A stretch of DNA of 39,330 nt from CAZCQP01 sp964500895 (lineage in GTDB: Bacteria > Bacillota > Clostridia > Lachnospirales > JAISER01): NCBI GenBank assembly GCA_964500895.1, contig CAZCQP010000025.1:1-39330 (forward strand). The letters run 5' to 3'. Of the stretch, positions 7,272 to 16,201 are shown in pieces. The stretch's first letter is position 1, and the number at the start of each line of letters is the position of its first letter. The notes below the pieces were generated by a model that worked only from the letters and a program-made list of their open reading frames with translations, did not search any database and had not been told where the DNA came from. A program made the position numbers and the translations under genes.

Positions 7272-8264
7272 ATGGCACGTATGTATTATGAATCTGACTG
7301 TAACTTTGACTTAATGAAGGGCAAAAAAATTGCAATTATCGGCTATGGCAGCCAAGGCCATGCCCACGCTTTGAACCTGCATGAATCCGGCGCTGACGTG
7401 ATTGTGGGCTTGTACGAAGGCAGCAAAAGCTGGAAAGTGGCAGAAGCCGCCGGCCTTGCCGTGGCTACCGCCGCAGAAGCTACCAAGCAAGCAGACATTG
7501 TGATGATTCTCATTAACGATGAAAAACAAGTGAAACTGTTTGAAGAAAGCGTTGGCCCTAACCTGACTGCTGGCAAATATTTGGCTTTTGCCCACGGCTT
7601 TAACATCCACTACGGCCAAATTGTACCTCCTGCCGATGTGAACGTGTTTATGATTGCACCTAAAGGCCCTGGCCACACCGTGCGTAGCCAATACCAAGAA
7701 GGCCGTGGCGTACCTTGCCTGGTTGCCGTGTACCAAGACCCTAGCGGCAACACCAAAGACATCGGTTTGGCGTATGCAGCCGGTATCGGCGGCGCAAGAG
7801 CCGGTATTCTGGAAACCACCTTTAAAGAAGAAACCGAAACCGACTTATTCGGTGAACAAGCCGTGTTGTGCGGCGGTGTGACTGCTTTAATGAAAGCCGG
7901 TTTTGAAACACTGGTGGAAGCTGGTTACGACCCAGAAAGCGCTTACTTTGAATGTGTACACGAAATGAAACTGATCATCGACCTGGTGGTGCAAGGCGGC
8001 ATGAACTACATGCGTTACTCCATCAGCGATACCGCTGAATACGGAGACTACTGCACCGGCAAACGCATCATCACAGACGAAACCAAGAAAGAAATGAAGA
8101 AAGTGCTGACTGAAATTCAAGACGGCACCTTTGCCAGAAATTGGATCTTGGAAAACCAAGCCAACCGGCCTTCCTTTAAAGCTGTGCGTCGGATTGAATC
8201 CGAACACCAAGTGGAACAAGTGGGCGCTGAACTGCGCAAGATGATGAGCTGGTTGAAGAAATAA
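7272..8264 (+). CDS. ilvC: Ketol-acid reductoisomerase, class I
   Basis: The 330 residues match class I KARI. The enzyme converts acetolactate or acetohydroxybutyrate to the dihydroxy acids using NAD(P)H and Mg2+. The Rossmann motif is GYGSQGHAHALNL at about residues 18-30. The knotted C-terminal domain carries the metal ligands in ETETDLFGEQAVLCGG and in FECVHEMKLI. In the cofactor-specificity loop the sequence reads GLYEGSKSW; many NADPH enzymes have Arg where this has Tyr, so cofactor use could differ. AGGAGG precedes the ATG by seven bases or so. It follows ilvN by 33 bases. Confidence 0.97.
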   Translation: MARMYYESDCNFDLMKGKKIAIIGYGSQGHAHALNLHESGADVIVGLYEGSKSWKVAEAAGLAVATAAEATKQADIVMILINDEKQVKLFEESVGPNLTAGKYLAFAHGFNIHYGQIVPPADVNVFMIAPKGPGHTVRSQYQEGRGVPCLVAVYQDPSGNTKDIGLAYAAGIGGARAGILETTFKEETETDLFGEQAVLCGGVTALMKAGFETLVEAGYDPESAYFECVHEMKLIIDLVVQGGMNYMRYSISDTAEYGDYCTGKRIITDETKKEMKKVLTEIQDGTFARNWILENQANRPSFKAVRRIESEHQVEQVGAELRKMMSWLKK

Positions 8265-8296
8265 GCCACTGGTTGTGGACTGATACAACATTTATT

Positions 8297-8372
8297 AAAA
8301 TGCCGCTTGCGGCATTTTAAGTATAAGCTTTATGAAGGGATTGGGAAACTTTTTCCCGAAAAAGTTTCCCAA
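8297..8372. repeat. Two perfect hairpins shared with the 2582-2658 repeat block
   Basis: AAAATGCCGC-TT-GCGGCATTTT (8297-8318) is followed by a 32-base palindrome with TTGGGAAACTTTTT arms around CCCG (8341-8372). Both arms match the copies at 2636-2658 and 2582-2613 exactly apart from the loops, and the order is reversed. They lie inside the operon between ilvC and cimA, so they may tune the amount of downstream transcript. Confidence 0.85.
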
Positions 8373-8403
8373 TCTTTAAATAACTGGAAAGGAGGGCTTA
8401 ACA

Positions 8404-9999
8404 ATGACCCAGATTGTCATGTTCGATTCCACGTTGCGAGACGGCGCACAAGCCGAAGGCATTTCCTTTTCCGTAGAGGATAAGCTTAAAATTGTGAAAG
8501 CCCTGGACCGCCTGGGCATGTCCTACATAGAGGCGGGAAACCCCGGCTCTAACCCTAAGGACTTGGAATTTTTCAGCCGTTTAAGCGAAGTGACATTGAC
8601 CAACGCCACGGTGACCGCCTTCGGCAGCACCCGCAGACCGGCCACTGCCATGGAGGACGACAACAACATCCAGTCTCTTTTAAGCGCCAACACCAAGTCT
8701 GTGGCTATTTTCGGCAAATGTTGGGACTTTCATGTGACGGATATCTTAAAGGTTTCCTTTGAAGAAAACTTAAGCATGATTACCGACACCATGGCTTATT
8801 TCAAGGAAAAGGGCAAGGAAGTTATCTTCGACGGGGAACACTTTTTCGACGGCTACAAAGCCAACCCAGATTATGCCATGGCTTGCTTGAAAGCCGCTTG
8901 CGATGGGGGCGCCGATGTGCTGGCGTTGTGCGACACCAATGGGGGTTGCTTCCCTAAGGAGATATACGACATCACCACCCATGTGGTGCAAACGTTTGGC
9001 GACCGGGCAACCATCGGCATTCATTGCCACAACGACTGCGGCATGGCGGTGGCCAACTCCATCATGGCTGTGGAAGCCGGAGCAACCCACGTGCAAGGCT
9101 GTTTCATTGGCATTGGAGAGCGGTGCGGCAATGCCAATTTGTCCACCATCATTCCCAGCTTGCAGCTGAAAAAGGGGTATGATTGCATTCCGGCGGAAAA
9201 CATGGAGAACTTAACCATGGTGGCCCGGATGGTGGCGGATGTGTCCAACGTGGCACTCAGTGACCGGGAGCCTTATGTGGGCCGCAGCGCTTTTGCCCAT
9301 AAAGGCGGGATGCATATTGACGGGGTGAACAAAGCCAGCAAAAGCTTTGAACACATCGACCCTCAAGCCGTGGGCAACGAGCGGAAACTGCTGACCAGTG
9401 AAGTGGCCGGACGGGCCACCATCTTAACCCACATTAAAAAGATTGCCCCACACCTGACGAAAGATTCCCCGGAAACCGCCCAAATCATGGCCAGGCTGAA
9501 AGCGCTGGAGCATGAAGGCTACCAGTTTGAAGGGGCAGAGTCCAGCTTCGAGCTGGCCATTCGGAAGGAACTGGGCAAGTATAAGCCTTTCTTCGAGTTA
9601 AAGAACTTTAAAATCATTGGGGAACGGCCTTATACCAACGGGCAGTCTGCTTCTGCACTCATTAAAGTGCTGGTGGACGGCCGCCTGGAAGTGACGGCAG
9701 CGGAAGGGGAAGGCCCCGTTAACGCCATGGACAAAGCGTTGCGCAAAGCGTTGGAAGTATTTTACCCGGAACTTTCCCAGGTACACCTGATTGACTACAA
9801 GGTGCGGGTGATGGACGGCAGCAGCGCCACCGCTTCTAAAGTGCGGGTGCTCATAGAGTCCAGCGACGGGGTGGACAATTGGTCTACCGTGGGGGTTTCC
9901 CAGGACATTATTGAAGCCAGCTGGATTGCCCTTGTGGATTCCATTGAATACAAGCTGATTAAAGATTTAGAACATAAATTTAAGAGCTTTTTGTTATAA
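8404..9999 (+). CDS. cimA: (R)-citramalate synthase
   Basis: This 531-residue protein belongs to the LeuA/CimA branch of the DRE-TIM metallolyases. The motif DSTLRDGAQAEGISFS is at the N-terminus, IGIHCHNDCGMAVANS carries the metal-binding histidines, and GERCGNANL follows. A C-terminal LeuA-type regulatory dimer domain runs from about residue 400. Length, the DGAQAEG variant and DREPYVGRSAFAHKGGMH match the CimA subgroup rather than 2-isopropylmalate synthase. It condenses pyruvate and acetyl-CoA to citramalate, the first step of threonine-independent isoleucine synthesis. GGAGGG sits just upstream of the ATG. Neighbouring leuCD and leuB would carry the product to 2-oxobutyrate. Some related enzymes are promiscuous. 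Confidence 0.9.
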   Translation: MTQIVMFDSTLRDGAQAEGISFSVEDKLKIVKALDRLGMSYIEAGNPGSNPKDLEFFSRLSEVTLTNATVTAFGSTRRPATAMEDDNNIQSLLSANTKSVAIFGKCWDFHVTDILKVSFEENLSMITDTMAYFKEKGKEVIFDGEHFFDGYKANPDYAMACLKAACDGGADVLALCDTNGGCFPKEIYDITTHVVQTFGDRATIGIHCHNDCGMAVANSIMAVEAGATHVQGCFIGIGERCGNANLSTIIPSLQLKKGYDCIPAENMENLTMVARMVADVSNVALSDREPYVGRSAFAHKGGMHIDGVNKASKSFEHIDPQAVGNERKLLTSEVAGRATILTHIKKIAPHLTKDSPETAQIMARLKALEHEGYQFEGAESSFELAIRKELGKYKPFFELKNFKIIGERPYTNGQSASALIKVLVDGRLEVTAAEGEGPVNAMDKALRKALEVFYPELSQVHLIDYKVRVMDGSSATASKVRVLIESSDGVDNWSTVGVSQDIIEASWIALVDSIEYKLIKDLEHKFKSFLL

Positions 10000-10022
10000 G
10001 CTTTTTATAGGAGGTATGCACC

Positions 10023-11285
10023 ATGGGCATGACCATGACCCAAAAGATTTTGGCCGCCCACGCAGGGCTTTCCCACGTGACGGCAGGGCAGCTGATAGAG
10101 GCCAAACTGGACGTGGTTTTAGGCAACGACGTGACCACGCCTGTAGCGGTGAACGAATTTGAGAAAATTGGCATCAACCAAGTGTTTGATAAAAATAAAG
10201 TGGTGCTGGTGATGGACCACTTCACACCAAACAAAGACATTAAATCTGCCCAACAATGCAAAAAATGCCGGGACTTTGCAGATAAAATGGAAATTAAAAA
10301 CTACTTCGATGTAGGGGAAATGGGCATTGAACACTGCTTGCTGCCAGAAAAAGGCCTGGTAGTGGCTGGTGACTTAATCATCGGGGCGGACTCCCATACC
10401 TGTACTTACGGGGCGTTGGGGGCTTTCTCCACCGGCGTAGGCTCTACAGACATGGCTTGCGGCATGGCTTCCGGCACCGCATGGTTTAAAGTGCCAGCGG
10501 CTAAAAAGTTTGTGCTTACCGGCAAACCTGCTAAATGGGTGTGTGGCAAAGACGTGATTCTGCACATCATCGGCATGATTGGTGTGGATGGTGCTTTGTA
10601 TGAATCCATGGAATTTGTGGGGGACGGCCTGCAATACATGACCATGGACGACCGCTTCACCATTGCCAACATGGCCATTGAAGCTGGTGCTAAAAACGGT
10701 ATTTTCCCTGTGGATGCTCAAACGGAAGAATACTTGAAAGCCCACAGCACCAAGCCGTACACTGTGTATGAAGCGGATGGAGATGCGGAATACAACGGGG
10801 TGTACACCATCGACTTGTCCACCTTGAAGCCCACCGTGGCTTTCCCGCACTTGCCAGAAAACACCAAAACCATTGACCAAGTGGGGGATGTGGAAATTCA
10901 GCAAGTGGTGATTGGTTCCTGCACCAACGGCCGCATGACAGACCTGCGCATTGCTGCCGGCATTTTGCGGGGCAAGCAAGTGAAAAAAGGGGTGCGGGTT
11001 ATTGTGTTCCCGGGCACCCAAAACATTTACCTGCAAGCCATGGAAGAAGGCCTTGTGGCGGATTTCGTGAAGGCTGGGGCTGTTGTAAGCACCCCAACCT
11101 GTGGCCCTTGCTTAGGCGGGCACATGGGCATTCTGGCGGAAGGCGAACGGGCCGTGGCCACCACCAACCGCAACTTTGTGGGCCGTATGGGCCACACAGG
11201 TTCCGAAGTGTACCTGGCCAGCCCAGCAGTGGCAGCCGCTTCTGCTTTAACAGGTAAAATTACAGACCCGGAAACCATTGTTTAA
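10023..11285 (+). CDS. leuC: 3-isopropylmalate/citramalate dehydratase, large subunit
   Basis: The 420-residue length is that of the short LeuC/HacA-type aconitase family found in Clostridia and archaea. Conserved segments include GADSHTCTYGALGAFSTGVGS, and the [4Fe-4S] cysteines lie in SCTNGR and in TPTCGPCLGGH. With LeuD it isomerises 2-isopropylmalate and, in the citramalate pathway, citramalate to erythro-3-methylmalate. AGGAGG at 10009-10014 is eight bases before the ATG. The matching small subunit is not directly next: an unrelated membrane-protein gene separates leuC from leuD. Confidence 0.95.
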   Translation: MGMTMTQKILAAHAGLSHVTAGQLIEAKLDVVLGNDVTTPVAVNEFEKIGINQVFDKNKVVLVMDHFTPNKDIKSAQQCKKCRDFADKMEIKNYFDVGEMGIEHCLLPEKGLVVAGDLIIGADSHTCTYGALGAFSTGVGSTDMACGMASGTAWFKVPAAKKFVLTGKPAKWVCGKDVILHIIGMIGVDGALYESMEFVGDGLQYMTMDDRFTIANMAIEAGAKNGIFPVDAQTEEYLKAHSTKPYTVYEADGDAEYNGVYTIDLSTLKPTVAFPHLPENTKTIDQVGDVEIQQVVIGSCTNGRMTDLRIAAGILRGKQVKKGVRVIVFPGTQNIYLQAMEEGLVADFVKAGAVVSTPTCGPCLGGHMGILAEGERAVATTNRNFVGRMGHTGSEVYLASPAVAAASALTGKITDPETIV

Positions 11286-11311
11286 GTTAAACCGGGTTAA
11301 AGAGTGATGAT

Positions 11312-11818
11312 ATGAACGGATTTATAGCAAACCTGGTGTTCTGGTGCGCCGGTGTTGTGGTAGGCATTGGGATGATTGCCCTAAGCAGCAAGAAACATAA
11401 ATTGTCCGGGGTTTTGGTGGCCTTGGTTTCCTTGGTTTTTGCCTACGGATACGTGGCCGATTGGCCCGCGTACAAAAACGGCGGGCAGGCGGTGACGGTG
11501 GAAGGCGTTACCCTTTCAGGAGGCAGCCGAATCTTTATGTTTCAAACGGATGCCAGGGTGGAAACTGCCCAAGGCTCCTTCCGTGCAGATGCAGCCATTA
11601 TGGATCTATTTATGGTTCAGGGGCAAAGCTTAACGGGCACGTATGCCATAACCTATGCGCCCAATTCCAAGCGCTTGCTGGCCATGGTTGCCGACGACGG
11701 AACACAGGTGTATGACGACAAACAGACGGTAAGCTACAAGCCGGTGTTTGTGCTGCTGGCCATTGCCATTGTGGGCGGGGCAGCAATTGTAAACCGTTTT
11801 AAAGAGAAACGGGTGTAG
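11312..11818 (+). CDS. Unknown membrane protein inserted between leuC and leuD
   Basis: This 168-residue protein is not recognised. It has two N-terminal hydrophobic segments (about 6-24 and 29-48). A polar region of about 90 residues (50-142) with a beta-rich look follows (VTVEGVTLSGGSRIFMFQTD...TGTYAITYAPNSKRLLAMV). A final membrane span lies at about 143-160, before a basic tail KEKRV. The polar domain is probably extracytoplasmic. AAAGAGTG lies before the ATG. It sits tightly between leuC (26 bases) and leuD (27 bases) on the same strand, so it must share the operon transcript and the T-box control. No domain or catalytic motif is seen, and any link to amino acid metabolism or transport is only suggested by position. 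Confidence 0.8.
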   Translation: MNGFIANLVFWCAGVVVGIGMIALSSKKHKLSGVLVALVSLVFAYGYVADWPAYKNGGQAVTVEGVTLSGGSRIFMFQTDARVETAQGSFRADAAIMDLFMVQGQSLTGTYAITYAPNSKRLLAMVADDGTQVYDDKQTVSYKPVFVLLAIAIVGGAAIVNRFKEKRV

Positions 11819-11845
11819 TTCAAAGTAATAAAAGGAGGTTACCAC

Positions 11846-12343
11846 ATGATTGCAAACGGTACCGTTTTCAAATATGGAGACAATATAGACACAGACGTGA
11901 TTATTCCGGCCAGATACTTAAACACCTCGGACCCTGCCGAGCTGGCCAAAACCTGCATGATTGACATTGACGAAGATTTCGCCAAAACCGTGAAACAGGG
12001 GGACATTATGGTGGGTTGCGCCAACTTCGGCTGCGGTTCTTCCAGAGAACATGCGCCCCTGTCCATTAAGGCTTCCGGCATTTCCTGCGTGATTGCCAAA
12101 ACTTTTGCCAGAATTTTTTACAGAAACGCCATCAACATTGGTTTGCCCATCTTGGAATGCCCGGAAGCGGCGGAAGATGCGGAAAAAGGGGACACCATGG
12201 AAGTGGATTTTTCCACAGGTGTCATCACCAACAAAACCAAAAACAAAACTTACCAAGGCCAGCCTTTCCCAGAATTTATGCAAGGCATCATGGCGGCGGA
12301 CGGGCTGATTAACCAGACCAAGCAAAAATTACTGAATGTATAA
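11846..12343 (+). CDS. leuD: 3-isopropylmalate/citramalate dehydratase, small subunit
   Basis: The 165 residues match the short LeuD form that pairs with the 420-residue LeuC. The swivelling domain has YGDNIDTDVIIPARYL at the N-terminus and NFGCGSSREHAPLS, which helps shape the active site and substrate specificity. AAAGGAGG is about eight bases before the ATG. leuB follows after 11 bases. Confidence 0.96.
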   Translation: MIANGTVFKYGDNIDTDVIIPARYLNTSDPAELAKTCMIDIDEDFAKTVKQGDIMVGCANFGCGSSREHAPLSIKASGISCVIAKTFARIFYRNAINIGLPILECPEAAEDAEKGDTMEVDFSTGVITNKTKNKTYQGQPFPEFMQGIMAADGLINQTKQKLLNV

Positions 12344-12354
12344 GGAGCCTGTTT

Positions 12355-13425
12355 ATGGACTTTAAAATTGCACTCATACCAGGTGACGGCATTGGGCCGG
12401 AAGTGATTGCCCAAACCACCATGGTGCTTGAAAAAGTGGCAAGCAATTACGGACACAGCTTCCAGTTTACAGAGGTAGACGCCGGGGGCGTGGCCATTGA
12501 TAAATTCGGCGAGCCCCTGCCCGCCCATACTGTAGAAGTGTGTAAGCAAAGCGACAGCGTGCTTCTGGGCGCTGTGGGCGGCTGGCAATGGGATAACCTG
12601 CCCGGAGACAAACGGCCGGAACGGGCGCTTTTAGGCCTGCGGGGGCAGCTGGGGCTGTTTGCCAACCTGCGCCCTGCCATGCTGTACAACGCTTTAAGGG
12701 AAGCCTGCCCTCTGCGTAAAGACATTGCAGACAATGGCATTGACTTGCTGGTGGTAAGAGAACTTACCGGCGGCATGTATTTCGGCGACCGTGGCCGAAA
12801 AGAGTCTCCTTTAGGCCAAGCTGCCTGGGATACAGAGCAATATGCGGTGGAAGAAGTGCGTCGCATTGCCAAAGTGGCTTTCGATACCGCCAGACTGCGC
12901 CGGAAACACGTAACCAACGTGGACAAAGCCAATGTGCTGGAATCTTCCAGACTGTGGCGTGAAATTGTGCTGGAAGTGGCCAAAGATTACCCAGACGTAA
13001 CCTTGGACCATATGTATGTGGACAACGCCTCCATGCAGCTCATTCGTGACCCCGGCCACTTTGACGTATTGCTGACCACCAACATGTTTGGGGACATTTT
13101 GTCTGACGAAGCCAGCCAGATTACCGGTTCCATCGGTATGCTGCCTTCTGCCAGTTTAAGCAGCACTTCTCTGGGTATGTACGAGCCCATCCACGGCTCT
13201 GCCCCAGACATTGCTGGCAAAGACATGGCCAACCCCATCGCCACCATTTTGTCTGCGGCTATGATGCTGAAATATGCTTTCAAGCTGGAAGCAGAAGCAG
13301 CAGCCATTGAATCCGCTGTGTCCTGCGTGCTGAACGAAGGCTTCCGCACAGCAGACATTTACTCCCCCGGCACCACCCGTGTGGGCACGGTGCAAATGGG
13401 GCGCATGATTGCAGACCGGCTGTAA
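12355..13425 (+). CDS. leuB: 3-isopropylmalate dehydrogenase
   Basis: This 356-residue enzyme has the beta-decarboxylating dehydrogenase signatures. IALIPGDGIGPEV is at the N-terminus, VVRELTGGMYFG covers the substrate-binding loop, and NMFGDILSDEASQITGS carries the catalytic and metal-binding aspartates. PIHGSAPDIAGK is at the NAD site. It oxidises 3-isopropylmalate for leucine. In the citramalate route it oxidises 3-methylmalate to 2-oxobutyrate, so with CimA in the same operon both substrates are plausible. AAGGAG precedes the ATG. Confidence 0.97.
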   Translation: MDFKIALIPGDGIGPEVIAQTTMVLEKVASNYGHSFQFTEVDAGGVAIDKFGEPLPAHTVEVCKQSDSVLLGAVGGWQWDNLPGDKRPERALLGLRGQLGLFANLRPAMLYNALREACPLRKDIADNGIDLLVVRELTGGMYFGDRGRKESPLGQAAWDTEQYAVEEVRRIAKVAFDTARLRRKHVTNVDKANVLESSRLWREIVLEVAKDYPDVTLDHMYVDNASMQLIRDPGHFDVLLTTNMFGDILSDEASQITGSIGMLPSASLSSTSLGMYEPIHGSAPDIAGKDMANPIATILSAAMMLKYAFKLEAEAAAIESAVSCVLNEGFRTADIYSPGTTRVGTVQMGRMIADRL

Positions 13426-13451
13426 TCCCTTGCATTGAAGGAGTGATTGAA

Positions 13452-14516
13452 ATGACCATTACCACCCAATTAACCCAAAACCCTAAAACCAAGCCCCCTG
13501 TGGACAAACTGGGCTTTGGCCGCCATTTCACAGACCACATGTTTGTGGTGGACTACACTGAGGATAAAGGCTGGCACGACCCAGCCATTGTGCCTTACGC
13601 ACCTTTGGCCATGGACCCGGCATCTATGGTGTTCCATTACGGCCAGGCAGTGTTTGAAGGTTTAAAAGCATATAAAACAGAAGACGGGCGCATTTTGCTG
13701 TTTCGGGCAGAAAAGAACTTTGCCCGGATGAATGTTTCCAACGAACGGATGTGTATGCCCACGCTGGATGTGGATTTTGCCCTGGAAGCACTGAAAGCTT
13801 TGATTAAAGTGGACCAGGACTGGATTCCCACAGCGGATGGTACTTCCCTGTACATTCGTCCTTTCATCATGGCCACAGAAGCCCATTTAGGGGTGAAGGC
13901 CGCCGATAGCTATAAGTTTGTCATCATCCTTTCCCCCGTGGGTTCCTACTACCCACAAGGCATCAACCCGGTGGATATTTGCATCGAGGAAGAGCTGGTG
14001 CGGGCGGTACGTGGGGGCATTGGTTTCACCAAAGCGGCAGCCAACTATGCCATCAGCTTAAGAGGCCAGGTGAAAGCTCACGAAAAGGGCTACACCCAAG
14101 TGCTTTGGCTGGACGGGATAGAGCGCAAATATATTGAAGAAGTGGGCACCACCAACGTGTTCTTTAAAATAAACGGGGAGCTGGTGACCCCCATGCTCAC
14201 CGGCAGCATTCTGCCTGGCGTTACCCGGGATTCTGTGATTACCCTGGCCAAAGACTGGGGCATTCCCATGGTTGAACGGCGCATATCAGTGGATGAGCTT
14301 TTTGAGTGCTACGAAAAAGGCACACTGGAAGAAGCTTTCGCCAGCGGTACGGCGGCGGTTATTTCCCCCATTGGCACACTGAACTGGAACGGGAAGAAAA
14401 TCACCTTGTCCGGCGGCGGCATTGGGGAATTGTCTCAAAAGTTTTACGATGCCATCACCGGCATTCAATACGGAAAAATTCAAGACCCCTTCCAATGGGT
14501 CATCGAGGTGAACTAA
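13452..14516 (+). CDS. ilvE: Branched-chain amino acid aminotransferase
   Basis: Starting at the ATG at 13452 the protein has 354 residues, typical of the longer class IV PLP aminotransferases (BCAT type II). The catalytic-lysine region is YTQVLWLDGIERKYIEEVGT, with the PLP lysine in that segment. GQAVFEGLKAYK and the EAFASGTAAVISPIG phosphate-binding region are also present. It catalyses the last step to Ile, Val and Leu with glutamate. The open frame also has a GTG at 13443, but AAGGAG (13437-13442) touches that codon and is nine bases from the ATG, so the ATG is chosen. ilvD starts four bases after the stop, indicating coupling. Confidence 0.96.
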   Translation: MTITTQLTQNPKTKPPVDKLGFGRHFTDHMFVVDYTEDKGWHDPAIVPYAPLAMDPASMVFHYGQAVFEGLKAYKTEDGRILLFRAEKNFARMNVSNERMCMPTLDVDFALEALKALIKVDQDWIPTADGTSLYIRPFIMATEAHLGVKAADSYKFVIILSPVGSYYPQGINPVDICIEEELVRAVRGGIGFTKAAANYAISLRGQVKAHEKGYTQVLWLDGIERKYIEEVGTTNVFFKINGELVTPMLTGSILPGVTRDSVITLAKDWGIPMVERRISVDELFECYEKGTLEEAFASGTAAVISPIGTLNWNGKKITLSGGGIGELSQKFYDAITGIQYGKIQDPFQWVIEVN

Positions 14517-14520
14517 CACC

Positions 14521-16200
14521 ATGATTAGCGATAGAGTGAAAAAAGGGCCGGAACGCACCCCACACCGGGCGCTGTTTAAGGCCATGGGCTATACGGACGA
14601 GGAACTGTCCAGGCCGCTCATTGGGGTGGTGAACGCCTTTAACGAAATCATTCCCGGCCACATGCACTTAAACCAGATTACCGAAGCGGTGAAGCGGGGT
14701 GTTCTGGCGGCAGGGGGTACCCCCATTGAGTTTCCGGCCATTGGCGTGTGCGACGGCATTGCCATGGGCCATGCGGGAATGCGCTTTTCCCTGGCCAGCC
14801 GTGAACTGATTGCAGATTCGGTGGAAACCATGGCCATGGCCCATGCTTTTGACGGCTTGGTGATGGTGCCCAACTGCGATAAAATTGTGCCGGGAATGCT
14901 CATGGCGGCAGCCCGGTTGAACATTCCTGCCATTATGGTGAGTGGCGGGCCGATGATGGCAGGCAAGGTGGAAAACCACCCAGGCGGCCACACCGTTAGC
15001 CTTACCAACACCTTTGAAGCCATCGGTGCCCACGCTGCCGGTAAGATGGATGATGCCCAGCTGAAAGCATATGAAGACAATTCCTGCCCCACCTGCGGCT
15101 CTTGTTCCGGCATGTACACCGCCAACAGCATGAACTGCTTAACGGAAGTGCTGGGCATGGGTTTGCCGGGGAACGGCACCATTCCAGCGGTGATGGCGGC
15201 CCGTTTGCGCCTGGCCAAGCAGGCCGGTATGCAGATTATGCATTTGGTGGAAAAGGACATTAAGCCCAAAGACATCATGACCAAGGAAGCGTTCTTAAAC
15301 GCTTTAACGGTGGACATGGCGCTGGGTTGCAGCACCAACAGCATGCTCCACTTGCCCGCCATTGCCCACGAAGCGGACGTGACGCTGGACTTGGAGCTGG
15401 CCAACGCCATCAGCGCCAAAACCCCCAACCTGTGCAAGCTGGCTCCGGCCGGATACCACCACATTGAGGATTTAGACGCAGCCGGCGGCATTCCCGCCGT
15501 GATGCAAGAGCTGTGCAAGAAAGATTTATTAAACACCAGCCTGTTGACCGTCACCGGCAAAACTGTGGGGGAAAACTTGGCGGGTGTTGTGAATAAAGAC
15601 CCAGAAGTGGTGCGCCCTATCGACAACCCATACAGCCAAACCGGAGGCATTGCGGTGCTGAAAGGCAACCTGGCCCCGGACGGCGCTGTGGTGAAGCGTT
15701 CGGCGGTGGCCCCGGAAATGCTGTCCTCCAAGTGCCGGGCACGGGTGTTTAATTCCGAGGAAGATGCCATTGCGGCTGTGTACGCCCAGCAGATTGTGCC
15801 TGGGGACGTGGTGGTCATCCGCTACGAAGGCCCCAAAGGCGGCCCGGGTATGCGGGAAATGCTTTCCCCAACCTCTGCGCTGGCAGGCATGGGCTTGGAC
15901 AAAAGCGTGGCACTCATTACAGATGGCCGGTTCTCCGGCGCTTCCAGAGGGGCCAGCATTGGTCATGTGTCTCCAGAAGCGGCTGTGGGCGGCCCCATTG
16001 CCCTTGTGGAAGAAGGGGACTCCATCCTTATTGACATCAACCAGGGTTCCATTACCTTAGACGTGGCAGAAGCAGTTTTAGAAGAACGGCGGCAAAAATG
16101 GCAGCCCCCGGCTCCGAAAGTCACTAAGGGCTACTTGGCACGATACGCCAAACTGGTGCAAAGTGCCAACACCGGCGCCATACTGTACGGAGGTGCATAA
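14521..16200 (+). CDS. ilvD: Dihydroxy-acid dehydratase
   Basis: The 559 residues match IlvD of the IlvD/Edd family. Iron-sulfur ligands lie in MVPNCDKIVPGM and SCPTCGSCSGMYTANSMNCL, and the GCSTNSMLHLPAIA and DGRFSGASRGASIGHVSPEA segments are well conserved. It dehydrates dihydroxy acids to 2-oxo acids for valine and isoleucine (and the leucine precursor). In anaerobes the cluster is usually oxygen-sensitive [4Fe-4S]. The start overlaps the end of the ilvE region, with GAGGTG as ribosome binding site inside the ilvE 3' end. A 409-codon open frame opposite it is judged spurious. Confidence 0.97.
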   Translation: MISDRVKKGPERTPHRALFKAMGYTDEELSRPLIGVVNAFNEIIPGHMHLNQITEAVKRGVLAAGGTPIEFPAIGVCDGIAMGHAGMRFSLASRELIADSVETMAMAHAFDGLVMVPNCDKIVPGMLMAAARLNIPAIMVSGGPMMAGKVENHPGGHTVSLTNTFEAIGAHAAGKMDDAQLKAYEDNSCPTCGSCSGMYTANSMNCLTEVLGMGLPGNGTIPAVMAARLRLAKQAGMQIMHLVEKDIKPKDIMTKEAFLNALTVDMALGCSTNSMLHLPAIAHEADVTLDLELANAISAKTPNLCKLAPAGYHHIEDLDAAGGIPAVMQELCKKDLLNTSLLTVTGKTVGENLAGVVNKDPEVVRPIDNPYSQTGGIAVLKGNLAPDGAVVKRSAVAPEMLSSKCRARVFNSEEDAIAAVYAQQIVPGDVVVIRYEGPKGGPGMREMLSPTSALAGMGLDKSVALITDGRFSGASRGASIGHVSPEAAVGGPIALVEEGDSILIDINQGSITLDVAEAVLEERRQKWQPPAPKVTKGYLARYAKLVQSANTGAILYGGA

Positions 16201-16201
16201 C

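Noticed and set aside
8297..8372. A second T-box or attenuator before cimA
   Set aside because: No T-box consensus, Stem I elements or T-run terminator is present. The hairpins match the repeat block at 2582-2658.
14589..15818. A 409-codon open frame on the minus strand opposite ilvD
   Set aside because: It is an artefact of the codon bias of ilvD. It resembles no protein family and lies wholly antisense to a certain gene.
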